Positions 56,501 to 62,500 of a stretch of 64,000 nucleotides of DNA are shown here, in pieces. Origin of the DNA: Siphonodentalium dalli (Eukaryota; Mollusca; Scaphopoda; Gadilida; Siphonodentaliidae); contig CP136067.1 of NCBI GenBank assembly GCA_032622095.1, positions 193,714,052 through 193,778,051 on the forward strand, given 5' to 3'. Within the stretch, counting starts at the first letter, position 1, and each line of letters begins with the position of its first letter. The notes under the pieces were generated by a model, which was not told the DNA's origin, made no database searches, and worked only from the letters and a program-made list of their open reading frames with translations. The position numbers and the translations under genes are program-made.

Positions 56501-59500
56501 ATAGCCCGGAGGTGCTTAAATAGACCGATCGGTCTTTCAGTCAGCATGCATCTGGTAAGAGGGGAGTCAATCTAAACTGTTCTATAATTATCTTTCAACC
56601 AATACTAGTACTTGCAAACAATAACAATTATTCTGATTTCTTTTGAAACAAACAGAATAATTATTTACTGAGAATATTCAATATAAACATCTACAAATTC
56701 TTAAACAATGTTCAAGAAATTTAGAGGTCTCCCCTCTTACAATATGTACAACAGTGAGCAATGTGCCAGGAAGACCGATCAAAGAATCTATTTTAACTCG
56801 ATCAGGCTATTATTGTATGTACAATGTATATCAGTTGTCCACATACACTTGTCCAACTGATTTTGGAGAATATATACAAGCGAAATGGTTAAAAAAAATA
56901 TTTATTAATTATAATAAATAATCATCAAATTGGAAGAGTTCAGCATCAGCTCCTTGCTGGCAATGTTGAATACGGGCAATGTTGAATACAGCCCACGTCG
57001 GATAACCAGCGGAAAAAAACATCGAAAATAGGTGATTTACTTCCCAAATTGCCATCGTAGTTTTAGAATCTTTTTCCACCAAGAATGTGTTGAAAACTGC
57101 AGACAACTGTTCTATGCACATTACAGTCCAATAATTTTGATTCTTGGTTGATAAACATTCCTCTAAAACATAAATCTGTCAATAAAAGTGTCAATTTGTT
57201 TCAATTGCGAAACGTCAACCTCCACTGTGACTGTCCAGAATCGAAAATCCAATTCACAATATTCATCGAAAATTCTCAAAACAGCGTCCAACGTATAGTC
57301 CAAGCACAACTCCGTGATATTATATGATTACACACTTCAGTCATCAATACTTTCTAAATGTCCAAATTGTTGAAAATAGTAGATTTGTATCGTAAGTCGC
57401 CATAAACAAAACAAATGAGAAAACACGTGGACATGTTTACGTCTTATTCCATCATCCGAAAAAAAGTTGCGTTCCGCCATTGACGTCACGCTTCTTTGTG
57501 CACATAAAACTGGCGAGTGGCTTTTTAGTTTTTCCTTATTATTTTCGACGTCAAAAAGGCATTAAAATCTCGATTTTTACGCTATAAGTTGGTGTTTTCG
57601 AATATGATTCGTTTTTAGTAACCTTAATTCTACATTATGACACTGGTATAGTTTATTTTACTGAACAAAAAGTTTTATTAACAGTTCCCTTTTAAAGACT
57701 ATGAAATAAGAATCCGGTTTGCTAGCCTTGAAATAGTGTGTCTGTCACACTGCGGGATAGTGTCACCAAATTCACCCTATGGGAACTCATTCTGCTTAGA
57801 CCTCAACTGCTACCAGAGACCAAGTATCAGATTGAAGTTCTCCAGTTAAGTTGGTGATGTTCAACCATTAGTCACCTCAATTATGCATTTTATATTCTGC
57901 AAATTAGGGGATATAGAAACTGAACAAATGTTACTAAAAACTGTTATTTTGAGACTATAGATTCTTCCCTGAAGATGAGGCCTAGGCAGAATGAAGTCAT
58001 CAGAGGCTGAATTTGGTGATGTTAGCCCGCTGTGCGGATAGTGTCACTAAATTCACCCTCTGGGGACCTCATTCTGCAAATGACAGACACACTATTTCAA
58101 GGCTTGCTGGTTTGCAGGAATCATATTCAACATTTATCAATTGTGTTTATATTTCATAGGTTCTCCTCGACAACGCAGAGAGGCAGCGTGAGAACCAGGA
58201 TAAAATTATCAATCAGATGTCAGATAGTCTGAAGGACAAAGATAAGCTGCTGAAAAACTATATGGATCTCAAACCAACTAATGATGTGAGTCTGGGTTAT
58301 CCCTGTGGGGGCTCGAATGGGTGGTAAAATTTTATGGATCTCAATAAATCAACCAATGAAGTGAGTCATAGTTCTCCTTGTGGGTGCCCCAATGGGTGAT
58401 GAATTCACATGGATCTAAATGGGTTCTGTGGGGACTATACATAATTTTGTCCGAGCTTGTATTCCTTGTGTTTATAAAATTCCTTGTGTTTATGAAATAT
58501 GGCTTGTTGCCATTCATCGGAAAACTCTCAGTGAGAGCTTTCCGATGAATGGCAACAAGCCATATTTCCGACTAAATCCTGAAAAATTACCCATAATTAT
58601 GCTGTGGTTAAGAAGTCGATTATTTAGGGCATTACTGTATATGTCAATATGGCTACCCTTAATGTAGCCCAATTGCACTGCGGGGGGTGAGGGGGCATCC
58701 TTGGGACAGTCCCACCTCTAGTTTTGAGTATTGTTCATGGATGATGAAATGGCCTGAAGATATTGTATAGATCTCGATCAGCTAACAATGAGATTGGCTC
58801 ACTTATGATTCAGAAAGATTCAGTGAGATCATACAATTTTATTTACCTCTTTGAAAAGGTCCTTATACCCTATAGCCAATTGTGCGTGAAGATCTCTTGA
58901 ATGGTCAACTGATCGTGAGTTTGAACCGGCACAACAGGAACTATGTCCTGAACTTTGTACATACATATATTGGTTCTTGATAGATAATAAATGGACTTTG
59001 TACAGTTAGTGAATAGTGATTAACTGATATTAACCCTTTCATGATGGGAGCTTCCTGAAATTTTACGAAAACCCTGTGCCAATGCATTCTCTTATATATA
59101 TGCGAGTCTCCCATATGAAGCTTCACATATATAAGAGAATACATTGGCCTAACAATATTTTCTTTCACCTTGTAACCCAGTGCATTCTCTTATATATGCG
59201 AGGCTCCCTATGGGAGACTCGCATATATAAGAGATTACACTGGCACATGATCTTTAATGCTGCACCAGCCCAGCTCCCGTCATGAACGGGTTATAATACT
59301 CATAAGAATAAATGAATGAATATTGTTGACAGGCATTTCATCAGTCTAAAACTAATTTGTGATTCATTTATCTTTTCAGAGTGAGAAATCTGTGATTTCT
59401 AATCTGGAGCAACAGTTGAGAGGCAAGGAGAAATCCCTTCAGGTATGATATTAACCCATTGAGGGCCTCAAATGGAGAAATGCAGACATATCCTACTATC

Positions 59501-62500
59501 CTGTCAACATGTATTTGACAAATTGAGACAGTAATTTCAATCAAAAATGTGTAACAAAGTTTACAAAATTCAATTTAAAAATTGACTATTGGTTGACATA
59601 TATCTTTACCATAATGTAAGCATGATTGGGAGATTTTGATGAATTTTGTTTGCAAGTCTAATCAAGCACACAATTTCTTATGCTACCGCCACTCAACTAC
59701 AGCATCCTCAATAAACACCAGTAAATGGATACAACCCATAGGGAGCCTCGCATATATAAGAGACTACATTGGCCTAACAATTTTTCCCTTGGCCTTGTAA
59801 GCCAGTGCATTCTCTTACATATGCGATGGCTCCCTAGAGAGACTCATATATAAGAAAATGCACTGGCACAGGATCTTTAATGATGCACCAGCGCAGCTCC
59901 TGTCATGAAAGGGTTAAGATTTCTAGGTTTTATTAGCTGATGGTTTGTCTTTACTATTAACAGGATACTCTGGAAGAGAAGTTTAGAGCCATAGAAGAGA
60001 AAGCTGATGAAATCCACCAGCTCAAAAATTCTCTCCGAGAAAAAGCTAAAGATGTGGATAAAGCTAACCGGATGCTTCTCTCAGCCGAGGATGCTATGGA
60101 TGTATGTTAAAGACATATTATGGACTTGTTTGGTTGCGTGAAACTGATAAATTAGTACTCGGGCACTATGCCAACTGGGGGAATGTAGCGTTCTACTAAC
60201 ATCACCCAAAATCTCAAAGAAATCGATCATACAACTTCATTGAAAACACCCGTCTGAACTATGCTCAATTGTAAATATTTACATCTCGATTCGGGACGCA
60301 ACGATCGGCAATAAACTAACGCAAATTATTTCTCCGTCTATACTCATTGCATTTAATAAATATATAAGACTGACAGTGGGTGTTGTAAATTTGGATTAAT
60401 ATTCATAAAATAAATTTGAGCAAGAATATTCTCCATTTCTATTTGATCACCCAACTGGAGTGTTTCATATCACTTTAATAGAGTTTAACCTCTCTGCTGA
60501 TAAAGATATAGAGCTATCTACTAAGCAAAATAAGAATGTACTTATATAGGAGCTTAACCTCTCTACTGAGGAAGGTAAGATGGATATACATCATATACAG
60601 AGCTTAATCTCTCTACTATATAAGATATGGATATATGGATAAATAGATTTACCTCTACTGCTAAGATAAGGATTTACATATGTAGATCTTAATTCTAACA
60701 CTTCCATGACAGGAGCTACCTGAAATTTTGCGAAAACCCTGTGCCAATGCATTCTCTTTTTATTCGAGTCTCTCATATATAAGATAATACATTGGCCTAA
60801 CAATATTTACTTTGACCTTGTAAGCCAGTGAATTCTCTTATATATGTGAGGCTCCCTATGGGAAACTTTCTGGGTTTGTTCTGTTGAGGTTTATTCAGTC
60901 ATAAGAATTTTTATTCAGAATCTAGAGCGAAGCAACAAAGAGAAGGATCAGTCACTGAAACAGCTGACGGCCAGCCTGAAAGCAATTCAAGAAGCGAAGG
61001 AGGTATGTGACATCATTAGGGTAATTAATATATAGGACATAAGGGTATAATATTGTTCATGAGCCAGGACTGAAAATTGTACGATTTTGTTGGGCAAATT
61101 CTATCAACATTTTTCTGAAAGCTTATGATCTGAAGTTTATCTCAGTGCTGGGGCCATGTTGCTTAGTGTGCAAATTTTGTGTTTCCATGGCAACGGAGGG
61201 TGTTTTTGGCCAGTGTAAAAAGTATGCCTATAATGATTTATAATAATAACATGGCTGACTTTCATAATAGGCAGTTGCTGTGAGCTTCTTGTGTTTTTCC
61301 TCAACAAAATTTTAAAACTCCAAACTAGGTTTTGAACACTGGTCGGCTGAGACACTTGGCCCCATTTATTCTGTTCTAAATGTGAGGATACCTGACCCAA
61401 TAAATTTCAGCAGTAACGGCAACAAATTTGTAGGCCAGAAAAAAACTCATGGGAGGAAAAAAATGATCAATGCCAGTGTGAGATCATCAGTCAAGTAAGG
61501 TGTTGATTCTTAACAATCGAATGAGGGATGTGTCCTGTAGGGTGTGTTGAAGGAAATTGTTGATGGGCACGTACACCAATGACGGATGCCAACCCATGGC
61601 AAAAGCTCACATATGTTCTCATAAATGTTCATTATCAATAATCCTCCAGTGATGATATTTCATGTGTTGAAACCATTGTTTGTAGAAGGAAGATAACTCT
61701 AAAATGCAGACAATGTTACTTATGATCAGATACCGGGCAATGCGTGTTTCCTTATTAACTTATTTGCCACAGCAATGGCTGAATTCAAGTCACTCTACAT
61801 GATTTTTCTTGCTATTAAAAACAAAATAAACCATTTAAATACTTGAAATAATTTGCATAAAGTTTCCTTAAACTATTGTATGTTCTTCTGCACAGGAAGC
61901 AATTGGTGGTCAAAACAGAATGTTGGAAGAGAAAGACGGAATTATAAGAAGATTACAGAATCAGGTGAAGTCGAAGGATAAATTCCTCGAGGTAAGTCAA
62001 GGGGTTATTCCTGGAATGGCATTTAAAGCACTCATAGGTCAAGTCGATGGATAAATTCCTGGAGGTAAGCCCAGGGGTTATTCCTGGAATGGCATTTAAA
62101 GCACTCATATGTCAAGTCGAAGGATAAATTCCTCGAGGTAAGCTCAGGGGTTATTCCTGGAATGGCATTTAAAGCACTCATATGTCAAGTCGAAGGATAA
62201 ATTCCTCGAGGTAAGCCCAGGGGTTATTCCTGGAATGACATCAAAGTTCTCATATGTCAAGATTGTGGGTGTTAGGAGAGGTATAACTTGCTGTTTTGCA
62301 TAAGATGCACATCCGCTCCCACTTTCAATTGTCATACACAAACATAGGCAGCAATCTTGACAAAGGAGGGACAACAAAAATAGTAAGAAAAAGTTTCCGG
62401 TATAAATGAACTTTCTGTTCAATTTTGCCAAATTTCTTTAAAAAGGATTAGTGTTTTGACTGTTATAATAAATCTCATTCACCAATATGTAATAATACTA

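Larger units (their letters stand above)
50220..57695. mobile_element. Candidate 7.5-kb TTAA-flanked DNA transposon
   Basis: Left end TTAAATGGGAACTGTTAA and right end TTAACAGTTCCCTTTTAA are inverted with TTAA at both borders. About 190-200 bp inward both sides carry GTGACGTCAA-GGCGGAAC, again inverted, so the terminal repeats are long but diverged. Coding-like frames point inward from both ends (50456 on +, 57480 on -). TTAA targets are used by piggyBac and Kolobok; I see no DDD/E domain. It fills most of the 10-kb intron. Confidence 0.6.

Noticed and set aside
58326-58370. Second copy of the 58160 exon end as a real exon
   Set aside because: Only about 35 nt resemble the exon tail and donor (ATGGATCTCAATAAATCAAC..GTGAGT); there is no acceptor. 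Probably a small duplication.
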